Source: Isoptericola dokdonensis DS-3
GTDB lineage: Bacteria; Actinomycetota; Actinomycetes; Actinomycetales; Cellulomonadaceae
Assembly: GCF_001636295.1 (NCBI RefSeq)
Contig: NZ_CP014209.1
Span: 2,480,001-2,544,000, forward strand
Direction of reading: 5' to 3'
DNA length: 64,000 nt
The notes beneath the pieces are model-generated. The model searched no databases, was not told where the DNA came from, and was given only the letters and a program-made list of their open reading frames with translations. Shown here in pieces: positions 53,527 to 64,000 of this stretch. Made by a program: the position numbers and the translations under genes. How positions within the stretch are numbered: position 1 is the first letter of the stretch; the number at the start of each line of letters is the position of its first letter.

Positions 53527-54750
53527 ATGGAACCGACCCGGCCGCGCGCCGACCACGTGGTGCTCGTCGCGCTGGACGGGTTCGACGCCGGCTACCTGGA
53601 CCGCCACGCGGACCTGCCGACGCCGCAACTGGACGCGTTGACGGCCCGCGGCAGCCTCACCACCGGCACCGGGGTGCTGCCGAGCGTGACGAACCCGTCG
53701 TGGGCGTCGGTCGCGACGGGAGCGTGGCCGGACCACCACCTCAACACCGCGTACTTCTACGACCCGGGTTCCGGCGCGGCGCAGGGTCAGCGGCGCGACC
53801 TGGCGGTCCCGACGATCGCCGAGGCGGTCCGGGAGGCGGGCGGGACGGTGGCGTCGGTGCAGTGGCCGATCGTGCAGGACCACGGCACCCGGTCCGGTGA
53901 CCCCGACGCCCTGTACACCCAGCCGGGCGGCAGCTGTACGCGACGCTTCGACGACGCCGTGGCGGTGCTCCGCGGCACGCCCCTGCGCAGCGGCAGGCGC
54001 ACGGTCACGGTGCCGCGACCGCCCCGCCTCCTGGCCGTGTACAGCGACGTCCTCGACGGTCTCGGGCACGCCGGCGGGCCCGAGCACCCGCGGATCCCCG
54101 CCGCCCTGCGGGAGATCGACGCGCAGCTCGGCCGGCTCGTCGCCGTCACCGAGGAGGTGGGGATCGCCGACCGCACCGCGTTCGTGCTCCTCGGCGACCA
54201 CGGCATGACGGCGTTCCGGCGGGGGTTCGGCCGCCCCCTGCGACGCAGCCTGGCGCGCGCCGGGCTGCGCACCGAGATCCTCCGTCCCGGGCAGCGGCCG
54301 TCCCGCCGCACCGACGTGGCGGTCGTCGTCGGCGGTGTGGCGAGCCTGCACCTGCTCGGCGCCGCCCGCACCGACCCCACGGCCACGGCCCGGGCCCGGC
54401 GAGCCCTCGAGGCGCTCCCGCAGGTCCGCGCCGTGTGGGACCGGGCCGAGCAGGCCGAGCGCCGGATGAGCCCGCGCCTGGGCGACCTCGTCGTCGAGCC
54501 GCAGCCGGGGTGGACGCCCGGCCCGGGCAGCCGGTGGCCGGTGCCGCGCCGGGCGCGGGGACGGCACGGCACCAGCGACGAGCTCGACGTCGCGTTCCTC
54601 CTCGCCGGGTCCGGCGTCCGCCCCGGCGTCGCACCGGACGCGCCGCGGCACGTCGACGTCGCCCCCACGGTCGCGGCCCTCCTCGGCATCGCCCCGCCGC
54701 CGGGCTCGCAGGGGCGCGTGCTCACCGAGGCGCTGGACCCGCCCGCCTGA
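53527..54750 (+). CDS. Alkaline-phosphatase superfamily phosphodiesterase/nucleotide pyrophosphatase
   Basis: A 407-residue enzyme of the type I phosphodiesterase family. VVLVALDGFDAGYLD carries the first metal Asp, and TGVLPSVTNPSWASVATG the nucleophilic Thr. Further metal ligands are in YSDVLDGLGHAGGP, LLGDHGMT and RGRHGTSDELDVAFLLAG. No signal peptide is seen, so it is probably cytosolic. Substrate unknown. ATG at 53527. Confidence 0.85.
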   Translation: MEPTRPRADHVVLVALDGFDAGYLDRHADLPTPQLDALTARGSLTTGTGVLPSVTNPSWASVATGAWPDHHLNTAYFYDPGSGAAQGQRRDLAVPTIAEAVREAGGTVASVQWPIVQDHGTRSGDPDALYTQPGGSCTRRFDDAVAVLRGTPLRSGRRTVTVPRPPRLLAVYSDVLDGLGHAGGPEHPRIPAALREIDAQLGRLVAVTEEVGIADRTAFVLLGDHGMTAFRRGFGRPLRRSLARAGLRTEILRPGQRPSRRTDVAVVVGGVASLHLLGAARTDPTATARARRALEALPQVRAVWDRAEQAERRMSPRLGDLVVEPQPGWTPGPGSRWPVPRRARGRHGTSDELDVAFLLAGSGVRPGVAPDAPRHVDVAPTVAALLGIAPPPGSQGRVLTEALDPPA

Positions 54751-54766
54751 GCCGGCCCGGTCAGGC
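54745..54766. terminator. Bidirectional hairpin
   Basis: GCCTGA / TCAGGC arms with an inner CCG/CGG pairing, spanning the convergent stop codons of the phosphodiesterase and hydrolase genes. Confidence 0.5.
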
Positions 54767-55603
54767 CGACGCGGGCTCCGCGCTGGCCGCGTGCTCCAGC
54801 GCCCAGGTGAGGGCGTGGTCGGCGACCTCCTCCCAGCCCGGGGCGGCGCACGTCCAGTGGTCCCGGCCGGGGAACTCGTGGTACTCGGTCAGCGACGGGG
54901 ACTTCGCCCAGTGCTTCGCGTTCGAGCGGTTCACGGCCGGCGGCATGATGTGGTCCAGCTCGCCCGCGACGAACAGCAGCGGTGCACGCTCCGTGCCGTA
55001 GTCCACCCAGGTGTCCTGGTGGCCCGGCTTGAAGTTGGCGAACAGCCCGAACTCCCACACCCAGAAGCCGGGCGCCGCGATCGCGTACCGCTCCCACGCC
55101 GCCCGCGACTCCTCCGCCGAGAGCGTGTTCGTGAAGGCGTAGTGGAACTCCTCGGGCGTGAAGCCGACGGCGCGGTGCCGGTTCGCCGGGTTCTTCAGCG
55201 CCGGGAACAGCGACCGCGCCTGCGACACCGGGTTGACGCGCACACCCTCGGTCGGCGCGGAGTTGATCACCACGCCCGCCGTACCGAGCCCGCGCGCCAG
55301 CAGGAGCTGGGTCAGGGTGCCGCCGAACGAGTGGCCCATGATGATCGGCGGACGGTCCAGACCCTCGATGACGGACGCGAGGTGGTCCACCGTCGCCGGG
55401 ACGGTGAGGTCCGCGATGACCTGCGGGTCCTCCCGCAGCGCCTCCACCTCCACCTCGAACCCGGGGTAGGCGGGAGTCACGACGGTGAAGCCCTTGCTCT
55501 CGTAGTGCGCGACCCACCCCTCCCAGCTCCGCGGCGTCATCCACAGGCCGTGGACGAGGACGACGGTGTCGGGGGCGGTCGGCTCGGATCCCTGTGCGGT
55601 CAT
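54761..55603 (-). CDS. Alpha/beta hydrolase
   Basis: A 280-residue hydrolase. The oxyanion region is VVLVHGLWMTPRSWEGW, the nucleophile is in MGHSFGGTLTQ, the acid in FVAGELDHIMPPAVNRSN and the His in PGRDHWTCAAPGW. It lies 11 bp after another alpha/beta hydrolase gene on the same strand, so they form an operon. Substrate unknown. Confidence 0.85.
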   Translation of the reverse strand: MTAQGSEPTAPDTVVLVHGLWMTPRSWEGWVAHYESKGFTVVTPAYPGFEVEVEALREDPQVIADLTVPATVDHLASVIEGLDRPPIIMGHSFGGTLTQLLLARGLGTAGVVINSAPTEGVRVNPVSQARSLFPALKNPANRHRAVGFTPEEFHYAFTNTLSAEESRAAWERYAIAAPGFWVWEFGLFANFKPGHQDTWVDYGTERAPLLFVAGELDHIMPPAVNRSNAKHWAKSPSLTEYHEFPGRDHWTCAAPGWEEVADHALTWALEHAASAEPASA

Positions 55604-55614
55604 GGCGGTGCTCC

Positions 55615-56439
55615 TCAGGCGTCGATGAAGGCGAGCAGGTCGGCGTGCAGGCGGTCACGGTCGGTGTCGGGCAGGGCGTGGCCGCTGCCCGGATACGTCA
55701 GCAGACGGGCGTCGGCGAGCAGCTCGACCGAGCGGGCGCCACCGACGTCGTACGGGACGATCTGGTCGTCGTCGCCGTGGATCACCAGGGCGGGGACGTC
55801 GACCTTCGCGAGGTCGGGGCGGAAGTCCGTGGCGGAGAACGCCGCGATGCACTCGTAGGCGGCCCGGTGCCCGCACGCCATGGACTGCAGCCAGAACGCG
55901 TCCCGGAACCCCTGGTCGACGTCGCCGGCGCGGTTGTGGCCGAAGAACGGGCCGTCGGCGAGGTCGCGGTAGAGCTGCGCGCGGTCCGCCTTCTCCCCCG
56001 CACGGATCTGGTCGAACACCTCGATCGGCAGCCCACCCGGGTTGTCGTCCGTGCGCAGCATGAGCGGCGAGACCGCGGAGACCAGCACGACGCGCGCCAC
56101 CCGCTCGGTGCCGTGCCGCCCCACGTACCGCACGACCTCGCCGCCGCCGGTCGAGTGCCCCACCAGCGTCAGGTCGCGCAGGTCGAGGGTCTCGACGAGG
56201 CACGCCAGGTCGTCGGCGTACGTGTCCATCTCGTTGCCGTCCCACGTGCGGCTGGAGCGGCCGTGGCCGCGCCGGTCGTGCGCGACGACGCGGTGCCCGT
56301 GCTCCGCCAGGTACAGCGCGGCCGCGGCCCACGCGTCGGAGCTCAGGGGCCACCCGTGGCTGAGCAGCACCGGCGTGCCACCGCTGCCCCAGTCGGTGTA
56401 GTAGATCTCGGCCCCGTCGTCGGTGGTGACGTACGGCAT
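55615..56439 (-). CDS. Alpha/beta hydrolase, chloroperoxidase/esterase type
   Basis: A 274-residue protein. It begins [19 protein letters not shown] and has [13 protein letters not shown], the nucleophile in [13 protein letters not shown], the Asp in [13 protein letters not shown] and the His in GSGHALPDT. This is the pattern of cofactor-free haloperoxidases/esterases, often active on esters. The first gene of a two-gene operon; a large LuxR-type ATPase regulator lies upstream. ATG at 56439. Confidence 0.88.
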   Translation of the reverse strand: MPYVTTDDGAEIYYTDWGSGGTPVLLSHGWPLSSDAWAAAALYLAEHGHRVVAHDRRGHGRSSRTWDGNEMDTYADDLACLVETLDLRDLTLVGHSTGGGEVVRYVGRHGTERVARVVLVSAVSPLMLRTDDNPGGLPIEVFDQIRAGEKADRAQLYRDLADGPFFGHNRAGDVDQGFRDAFWLQSMACGHRAAYECIAAFSATDFRPDLAKVDVPALVIHGDDDQIVPYDVGGARSVELLADARLLTYPGSGHALPDTDRDRLHADLLAFIDA

Positions 56440-56552
56440 GGCGACCCCCAGGCGGTCTGTCGGGAACGGCGTACCCCCGACCCTGCCCGCGGGACGCGAC
56501 CACGCGGACCACGTGCCGCACGTAGTCCGTCGGGGGGCGGTCCAGGACGGGG

Positions 56553-59291
56553 TCAGTCCGCGCGGCGGCCGAGCCGGTCGGCGAGCTGCCGCCGGGACGT
56601 GACACCCAGCTTCTGGAACACCTTGCGCAGGTGGTAGTCCACCGTGTTGGGGCTGATGAAGAGCCGAGCCCCGATCTCCGCGTTGGTGCGCCCCGCCGAC
56701 GCCAGCCGCGCGACGGTGCGCTCCTGCGTCGTCAGGTCGAGGCCGTCCCCGGCAGGTGCCGGCCGCTCGGCACCCCCGGCCGCGGTGAGCTCGGCCGCGG
56801 CCCGGGCGGCGAACGTCGTCGCACCCGAACGCTCGAACAGCACGAGAGCCTCCTGGAGCCGGACGGCTGCCTCGCGCCGGCGCCGCGCCCTCCGGAGCCA
56901 CTCCCCGTGCACGAGGAGCGATCGGGCCAGGTCGATGACGGCCGTCGTGTCCCGCAGCGCGGCGACGGACGCCCCGTGGTGCGCCTCGACGTCGTCCGAC
57001 GCGGTGAGCGCGAGCGCCCGCTCGGCCAGTCCCCGGCACCACGACGACCCGTTGGCGTCGGCGCGGGCGACGAGGTCCGCTGCCGAGCGGGCCGCGTCGT
57101 CGAGATGCCCGCTGCGGGCCGCCGCCTCCGCGTGGTCGGCGAGGAACAGAGGGCTGGTCTGCAGGAACGGCTCCTGGATGACGAACGGGTGCAGCCGGGC
57201 GTACGCGGCGGCGTGGTCGCGCTCGGCGATCTCCCGCACGGCCAGCGCGCACAGCGTCGACGACGTCACGCCCCCGAAGCCGGTCGCGTCCGCCCCCGCG
57301 GCGACAGCCTCCACGAGCGCGGCCGGGGCACCCGTCCAGGCGAGGACCGCCCCGTTGACGACGTTCTCTCCGTCGTACCCCATGGCCCGGCGTACCTCGC
57401 GCACGCCGTCGTCGAAGCCCTGCGCCCGCCGGACGGTCCCGCCGCAGAGCTCCCCGAGCGCGCTCACCCACAGCAGCGTGTCGAGCTGCTGGAGGTCGCC
57501 CAGCCGTCCCGCCGCCCGGCGCGCCCGGTCCAGCCCGCGGTCCCGGCCGCGCTCGTCCCACAGGAACGCCCCGACGGCGGCGACGAGGGTCCCGCGGTAC
57601 CGCAGGACCTCGTCGGGCTGGGAGACGACGGCGTCGAACGCTGCCCGGGCCGGTGCGACGGCGCGCTCGTACGGCTCCAGGATCAGGCCCGCGATACCGC
57701 GCAGGACGGCGGCATCCGCTCCGTCGGCCCCGGCGGCGCCCTGCGCGATCCGGCGCCCGACCACCTCCAGCGTCGTCCCCGTGATCTGCCGCTCCGCCGT
57801 CAGGCACATCTCGAACGCGCGCAGCAGGGCCTCCTGCTCCCGGGCGGCGTCGTGCCCGCGGAACGCGTCGGCCGCCCGCAGCAGGTCGGCCGTCGCCGAC
57901 CGCACGCCGTCGGCGTCCGCCAGGAACATCGACGCCGCGGTCCGGACGGTCGCGACGCGGCCACGGGACACGGGGTCGAGCCCGGCGTCGTCGACGGCGG
58001 CCAGCAGGCGACGGGCGACGTCCGCGCCCCCCGCCTCCAGGGTCGCCTCCGCCGCGGCGACCTGTCGCGCCCCACGCAGCGGGCCGGGTGGGGTCAGCTC
58101 GGCCGCCCTGGTGAGGATCCCCGCGCGCGAGGACGCCCCGCCGCGGCGGGCCGCGAGCTCGGCGGCACGGTCGAGCCGGTCCGCGACGTCAGGGTCGACG
58201 CCGGTGACCGTCCGGGACGCGTGCCAGGCCTCGGCCTCCACCAGCCCGAGGGCGGCCGCGGCCTGCGCCAGCGCGCCGTGCACCCGGCGCCGCTGCGTCC
58301 CGGACGCCGACCGGTAGACGGCCGACCGCACCAGCGGGTGCCGGAACCGCACGCCCGGATCGAGGACCACCAGGCCGGCCCCCTCCGCCGCCTCGCCGTC
58401 GGCGACCTCGACCCCGCACCGCGGCGCGGCCTCGGCGAGCAGCCGCGGGTCGCCCGACGAGTCGGCGGCGGCGAGCAGCAGCCAGCCCTGCACGGCAGCG
58501 GACGTGTGCATGACACGGCGCAGGTAGTGCGCCTCGAGATGACGGCCGATCGGCACCGGCTCCGGGCCGAGCCCCAGCCCGTCCAGCTCGCGCAGCAGGG
58601 GGTCGGCGGCGAGGTCGGTGAGGGCGAGGGGGTTGCCGCCCGTGGCACGCACGATGGCGGCGGTCATCGTCGGCGGGAAGGGCGTGGCCGCCGCGCGGTG
58701 GAGGACCGCAGCGGCGGGCTCGGGCGCGAGACCACCGACCTCGAGCACGGGCATCCCGGCGAGCCGCTGCTCGAGCCCGCTCTCGACCCGTCCTGCGAGC
58801 AGCAGGGCCACGTGCTCCGCGCCCAGCCGGCGGGCGACGAACGCCAGGACGTCGAGGCTCTCCGCGTCGAGGTCGTGCGCGTCGTCCATCACGCACAGCA
58901 CGGGGTGCGCGTCGCCCGCGGCCGCGAGCAGGCTGAGCACGCCCAGGCCGACGAGGAACCGGTCCGGCGGGGGCCCGTCGGCGCGGCCCGACGCGACGAG
59001 CAGGGGTGCGACCTGCCGCTCCGGGAGCGCGTCGAGATGCCCGTCCAGGCGTCCGACGACACGTTGCACCGCGGCGTACGGCATCGAGGACTCTGCCTCG
59101 TACCCGTCCGCCCGCACGACGTCGAACCCGGAGTCCTGCACGGCGTCGGCCAGCAGCGACGACTTGCCGACGCCCGGCTCCCCCAGCAGGAGGAGAGCGC
59201 TACCACGCCCGTTCCGGGCAGCACCGAGGACGTCGGCGATCCGTCGCCGCTCGTCGTCACGGCCCAGCAGGCCGCCGGTGCTGCCGTGCAC
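56553..59291 (-). CDS. Large LuxR-type ATPase regulator (LAL/MalT-like)
   Basis: A 912-residue regulator. The STAND-type ATPase has Walker [10 protein letters not shown] (37-45) and a Walker-B-like [13 protein letters not shown] helical, TPR-like region (about 380-840) follows, and the end is a Lux[25 protein letters not shown], then [18 protein letters not shown]. Such proteins activate nearby catabolic genes on an inducer; the two hydrolase genes downstream on the same strand (113-bp gap) are likely targets. GTG start (59291). Confidence 0.88.
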   Translation of the reverse strand: MHGSTGGLLGRDDERRRIADVLGAARNGRGSALLLLGEPGVGKSSLLADAVQDSGFDVVRADGYEAESSMPYAAVQRVVGRLDGHLDALPERQVAPLLVASGRADGPPPDRFLVGLGVLSLLAAAGDAHPVLCVMDDAHDLDAESLDVLAFVARRLGAEHVALLLAGRVESGLEQRLAGMPVLEVGGLAPEPAAAVLHRAAATPFPPTMTAAIVRATGGNPLALTDLAADPLLRELDGLGLGPEPVPIGRHLEAHYLRRVMHTSAAVQGWLLLAAADSSGDPRLLAEAAPRCGVEVADGEAAEGAGLVVLDPGVRFRHPLVRSAVYRSASGTQRRRVHGALAQAAAALGLVEAEAWHASRTVTGVDPDVADRLDRAAELAARRGGASSRAGILTRAAELTPPGPLRGARQVAAAEATLEAGGADVARRLLAAVDDAGLDPVSRGRVATVRTAASMFLADADGVRSATADLLRAADAFRGHDAAREQEALLRAFEMCLTAERQITGTTLEVVGRRIAQGAAGADGADAAVLRGIAGLILEPYERAVAPARAAFDAVVSQPDEVLRYRGTLVAAVGAFLWDERGRDRGLDRARRAAGRLGDLQQLDTLLWVSALGELCGGTVRRAQGFDDGVREVRRAMGYDGENVVNGAVLAWTGAPAALVEAVAAGADATGFGGVTSSTLCALAVREIAERDHAAAYARLHPFVIQEPFLQTSPLFLADHAEAAARSGHLDDAARSAADLVARADANGSSWCRGLAERALALTASDDVEAHHGASVAALRDTTAVIDLARSLLVHGEWLRRARRRREAAVRLQEALVLFERSGATTFAARAAAELTAAGGAERPAPAGDGLDLTTQERTVARLASAGRTNAEIGARLFISPNTVDYHLRKVFQKLGVTSRRQLADRLGRRAD

Positions 59292-59420
59292 GGTCTGAGG
59301 ATAGGGCCCACTGACCTGTCACGCGCGGGCAATCAGCCTTCTCACCTGGAAGGATGCCCAGATGCGGGCGTCCCGACCAGCGGCGACGCCCCCGGCCCAC
59401 GCTCCGACGCTTCCGGTCGG

Positions 59421-60272
59421 TCAGAAGAGGTCGCGCGGATCCAGCCCGCGCGCGAGGTCGGACAGCGACCCGCCGGCCTCGGAGAAGGTGTCGCCGAGAC
59501 CGCCCAGGGTGCCTTCCGCGGCCGTCGTGACGCCGTCGAGCCCGGCACCGACGTCGCCCAGCGCGTCGACGCCGAGGTCGGAGGCACCCGCCACGAGACC
59601 CTCGACGTCCACCCCCGCCGCCAGGGCGTCGAGGTCGACGCCCAGGTTCGCGGCCTCCGCCAGCAACGGCCCCGCGACGCTGCTCACCGCGGCCCCCGCC
59701 GCGACGACGCCGAGCACCCCGACCGCTCCGACGGCGACGCCTGCCGCCGCGCCGCCCGCACCGACCTTCGCGAGGACCGACCGCATCGACCCCGGCCGCC
59801 GCGCCTCGGTGCGCGCCGCGGCCCGCGACAGGTCGGCGACGTCCGCCGAGCGGGGCTGCTCGTGCGGCGGGAGGTCGGTCTGCATCCGGTCCCGCACGGC
59901 CTCCCGCTGCGCGGGTGTCAGCCGGGCGAACGCGTCGGCATGGATCTGCTCGACCTGGTGCGGGTCCGCGGTCTGCATCAGGTAGTCGTAGCGGGCGATG
60001 GCACGCCGGTCGGCGTCCGACACCTGCGAGGGCGCCGACTGCTGCGCGTGGCCCCCCGTCGACGCCGGGTACGCGCGCTGCGTCGGCGGCGTCGCGGGGC
60101 CCTGCGGCCTCGATCCGCCACCGAACGACGCGACGGCGTTCTCGATCGTCGACCGCAGGGACGATCCCGAGCTCGCGCCGGACCGCGACGGACCGGAACC
60201 CTGCTGCCGCGACGATCCCTGCGCGTCGACGACCTGCTGGGCGACCTTGAGCATCTTCGAGAACTTGGACAT
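59421..60272 (-). CDS. Low-complexity protein with a hydrophobic stretch, function unknown
   Basis: A 283-residue protein. It starts MSKFSKMLKVAQQVV, then a Ser/Gln/Gly-rich region. A conserved-looking segment RYDYLMQTADPHQVEQIH, then FARLTPAQREAVRDRM follows (about 90-130). An Ala/Gly/Val stretch (about 170-200) could span a membrane, and the tail is made of Gly/Asp/Leu repeats. Similar unannotated proteins are common in Micrococcales. ATG behind GGAAGGATCG. Confidence 0.6.
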   Translation of the reverse strand: MSKFSKMLKVAQQVVDAQGSSRQQGSGPSRSGASSGSSLRSTIENAVASFGGGSRPQGPATPPTQRAYPASTGGHAQQSAPSQVSDADRRAIARYDYLMQTADPHQVEQIHADAFARLTPAQREAVRDRMQTDLPPHEQPRSADVADLSRAAARTEARRPGSMRSVLAKVGAGGAAAGVAVGAVGVLGVVAAGAAVSSVAGPLLAEAANLGVDLDALAAGVDVEGLVAGASDLGVDALGDVGAGLDGVTTAAEGTLGGLGDTFSEAGGSLSDLARGLDPRDLF

Positions 60273-60376
60273 GGCGATCCTTCCGTCGGCGGACCACCCC
60301 ACCCTGCCAGCAACAGATGAGGACTTCATGAGAGCGTCCGCCCCGGGACCTGCTGCGTCCCGGGGCGGCTGCGACC

Positions 60377-61360
60377 TCAGGAGCCGTTCTGCACGGCGAC
60401 CGCCGCGGTGAACTCCCAGTGCCACGGCTCGTACTTCGAACCGCCGGCGCGCGCCCAGTCCGGGTTGTCCCAGCCGTAGGCGGGGCCGTGCGCCGCGAGC
60501 CACGACCACCGGTCGCCCGAGTACGTCTCGGGGCAGAGGTCGACGGCGAGGCCCCAGCCGTGGTTCGACGTGCCGGGCGTCGCGGCGAGGTATCCCTTGG
60601 CCGCCTTGGTCGCGACCTGCTGGCTGTAGCTGCGGTAACCGTCGGTGATGCACATGTCCTCGCCGAACACGGCCCGGTACTGCTGGTTGAGCCGGGCCAG
60701 GGCGACGGCGGCGTCGGCACGGATCGACGGCCCGCCGTCCCACAGGACGCACATCTCGCTCAGGGAGATGTTGCCGTTGGTGCCGGCGCCGGTCGCGACG
60801 CCGTCGCAGCCCGGCAGCACCGGCGGCTCGGGCGCGGACTCGACGTCCACCTCCACCTTCTCCGCGGGCAGCGTCGCGTCCGCCGCGACGACGACGCCAC
60901 CGGGCACGGTTCGCGCGCCGTTGCGTGACGCGGAGGCGTCACGGGCGCCGATCTCGCCACGGGTGGCGGACGAGCCCCGTGACGCGGGCTGGTCACGGTC
61001 GGCGAGCAGCGTCGCGGCGTGCGCGACGTCGATGCCCAGCCCGGTGCCCGCGGTGTCGACGACGGGCTCCGAACCGTCGGGAGCGCTGCTGAGCAGCGGG
61101 ACCGGCGTGCCGGAGGCGGCGGCAAGCCCCGTCGTGGTGGCCATCGTCACCGCCAGGCCGACGCCGACGCTCAGGCGCCAGCTCGTCGGGGCGAGGGAGG
61201 ACCAGGTCGGCCCCGGGCGCCGGCGACGTCGAGCCGGCTCGGCGAAGTGCCGACCTCGGCTGCGCGCCATCTCGGCGCGCGTCATGGGCGCGGTGGTGAC
61301 AGGAGCGGCACCTGACGACGCGGGCGGGCGGGCGTCGATCGGCGACGTCGCCCGGGTCAC
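60377..61360 (-). CDS. M15 family D-alanyl-D-alanine carboxypeptidase (VanY-type), riboswitch-controlled
   Basis: A cell-wall carboxypeptidase of about 327 residues. An Arg-rich cytosolic N-terminus and one membrane helix (LSVGVGLAVTMATTTGLAA) precede a linker and a VanY domain. Zinc and active-site motifs are ITDGYRSYSQQ, SNHGWGLAVDL (HxxxxxxD) and EPWHWEF. The start is uncertain. I chose the GTG at 61360, whose GTGA overlaps the stop of a short upstream frame that has a good ribosome site; an ATG at 61285 is the alternative. A c-di-AMP riboswitch lies upstream. Confidence 0.85.
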   Translation of the reverse strand: MTRATSPIDARPPASSGAAPVTTAPMTRAEMARSRGRHFAEPARRRRRPGPTWSSLAPTSWRLSVGVGLAVTMATTTGLAAASGTPVPLLSSAPDGSEPVVDTAGTGLGIDVAHAATLLADRDQPASRGSSATRGEIGARDASASRNGARTVPGGVVVAADATLPAEKVEVDVESAPEPPVLPGCDGVATGAGTNGNISLSEMCVLWDGGPSIRADAAVALARLNQQYRAVFGEDMCITDGYRSYSQQVATKAAKGYLAATPGTSNHGWGLAVDLCPETYSGDRWSWLAAHGPAYGWDNPDWARAGGSKYEPWHWEFTAAVAVQNGS

Positions 61361-61494
61361 CGAGCGCCTGCCGAGGGCAGGCGGCGCATCGGGACGGCGC
61401 AGGAGGGGCGGTGGTGCGAAGCCGACGACGGGATGCTCGCGGTGGCGTCGGACAGGCGGGGCGTCAGAAGGCGCCCGCAAGAACGGATCGGCAT
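61357..61494 (-). CDS. Short leader frame between riboswitch and carboxypeptidase gene
   Basis: A 45-codon open frame. The ATG at 61494 stands 7-8 bases after an AGGAG that directly follows the riboswitch. Its TGA overlaps a GTG in the carboxypeptidase frame by 4 bp. The peptide (rich in Arg, Ser, Pro) matches nothing I know. It may couple translation, or signal an alternate N-terminus. It may also be chance. Confidence 0.4.
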   Translation of the reverse strand: MPIRSCGRLLTPRLSDATASIPSSASHHRPSCAVPMRRLPSAGAR

Positions 61495-61506
61495 GCAGTA
61501 TCTCCT

Positions 61507-61670
61507 GGCGCCCACGAAGTTAGCTGTCGGGTTCGGGTCGGAGACTGACCCGGCCGGCGGGACGAATCCCGCACGACTTCACCCCGAGGACACCGCAGTG
61601 TCCGGAAGTGGTTCCCCCGCCCCTGTCGTTCGTACGTCGGAGATCCGGAGCGGCGACAGGGCTCGGCGCC
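61507..61670 (-). promoter_or_regulatory. c-di-AMP (ydaO/yuaA) riboswitch
   Basis: On the minus strand the conserved ydaO blocks occur in order: GGGGGAACCA (61618-61609), then GGGGTGAAG (61585-61577), and the 3' block CCCGAACCCGACAGCTAAC (61536-61518) followed by TTCGTGGGC. The ends can close as a P1 stem (GGCGCC with GGCGCC). This class turns genes off when c-di-AMP is high and often precedes cell-wall hydrolases in actinobacteria, which fits the M15 carboxypeptidase next to it. A ribosome site AGGAG follows at once. Confidence 0.9.
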
Positions 61671-61803
61671 CGCCCGGATGCCCCTCGTGCCCGAGGGGTC
61701 ACTGGACACTATCCCGTCCGGCGGGAAATGTCACGAACAGATCACGAGAGCTCCTGACCTGCAGGAACGTCGGTCTTCGGGTGGCCCGCCGGGCAAGGCA
61801 AGC

Positions 61804-61833
61804 AGGCCCCCCAACCTGGTGGTTGGGGGGCCT
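61804..61833 (-). terminator. rRNA operon terminator
   Basis: Perfect 13-bp stem AGGCCCCCCAACC / GGTTGGGGGGCCT with a 4-nt loop, about 15 bp past the 3' end of 5S rRNA. Confidence 0.85.
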
Positions 61834-61847
61834 GTTTGTGAAGGGTG

Positions 61848-61964
61848 TCCGGCGGCGTCCTACTCTCCCACCCCGTCTCCAGGGCAGTACCATCGGCGCT
61901 GTAGGGCTGAGCTTCCGGGTTCGGGATGGGACCGGGCGTTTCCCCTACGCTGTGACCGCCGTAA
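61848..61964 (-). rRNA. rrf: 5S ribosomal RNA
   Basis: About 117 nt. On the minus strand it begins GTTACGGCGGTCACAGCG, contains GGGAAACGCCCGG and CCGAACCCGGAAGC, and ends GGGAGAGTAGGACGCCGCC. Both ends can pair as helix I. Exact ends are estimated to within a few bases. Confidence 0.95.
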
Positions 61965-62074
61965 CGTTGTCGAGTTGTTCGGGTTCCACACCGGTCCCCT
62001 TGGTCTGAGGGGGTGGTGTGGGTGGTGCCCGTTTCTCGGGAACCGCACAGTGGACGCGTGCATGCAAGGAGTGT
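61965..62074 (-). other. 23S-5S internal spacer
   Basis: About 110 bp between the two rRNAs. No tRNA or gene is visible. It holds a hairpin-forming stretch (CACACCACCCCC / GGTGTGG-like) that may belong to the processing stalk. Confidence 0.8.

Positions 62075-64000
<1,926 letters not shown>

Overview
The window is GC-rich DNA (roughly 73-75% by eye) from an actinobacterium. The evidence is the GC3-saturated codon use, frequent GTG starts, actinobacterial families (DUF4235, deazaflavin-type nitroreductase, SpoIIE/HATPase/STAS partner-switch proteins, PspC, mycothiol-type maleylpyruvate isomerase fold) and actinobacterial riboswitch classes. A Micrococcales genus of the Cellulomonas/Cellulosimicrobium/Isoptericola type would fit, but this is inference. 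It reads as chromosome: housekeeping and catabolic genes run up to the 3' end of an rRNA operon (5S and most of 23S, minus strand). I saw no insertion sequence, prophage or CRISPR array.

Layout. 0-5.5 kb: partner-switch stress signalling proteins, a deazaflavin-type oxidoreductase, an Ig-like secreted protein, a DHA2 efflux pump and DUF4235. 5.5-6.3 kb: a tandem SMR pair behind a guanidine-III riboswitch. 6.3-13.2 kb: GyrI-like protein, DedA, a Phd/RelE toxin-antitoxin pair, PspC, catalase, two coupled PAP2 phosphatases and an RDD protein. 13.2-33.2 kb: a nitrogen/carbon catabolic region. Its outer parts are a sodium:solute symporter with a TetR regulator (13.2-15.6 kb) and an operon of two DUF1989 proteins, a urea/guanidine carboxylase and allophanate hydrolase (26.4-33.2 kb). 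Between them lies a complete aldarate (glucarate/galactarate) pathway: gudD, a ketoglutarate-semialdehyde dehydrogenase, kdgD, LysR, a tripartite tricarboxylate transporter with a universal stress protein, GntR and a galactarate/talarate-type dehydratase. 33-44.8 kb: ThuA protein, a LuxR remnant, two giant tandem cell-wall polysaccharide proteins (RgpF plus TagF-like), a polysaccharide deacetylase and a quinone-oxidoreductase/TetR pair. 44.8-61.4 kb: a two-component system, SDR, small secreted protein, CHR transporter, a four-gene overlapping operon of unknown function, a phosphodiesterase, two alpha/beta hydrolases with a large LuxR ATPase regulator, and a D,D-carboxypeptidase behind a c-di-AMP (ydaO) riboswitch. 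61.8-64 kb: rRNA.

How it works together. The most interesting theme is guanidine. The window holds a riboswitch-controlled guanidinium exporter pair and, 20 kb away, an operon of the type now assigned to guanidine degradation (carboxylation, deimination by the DUF1989 pair, allophanate hydrolysis). A 24-bp inverted-repeat operator occurs before both the degradation operon and the symporter, so the symporter may be the matching importer and the neighbouring TetR the shared regulator. The aldarate module between them has its own paired LysR-type sites and a GntR-type operator, so it looks like a separate regulon that sits between two parts of the guanidine regulon.
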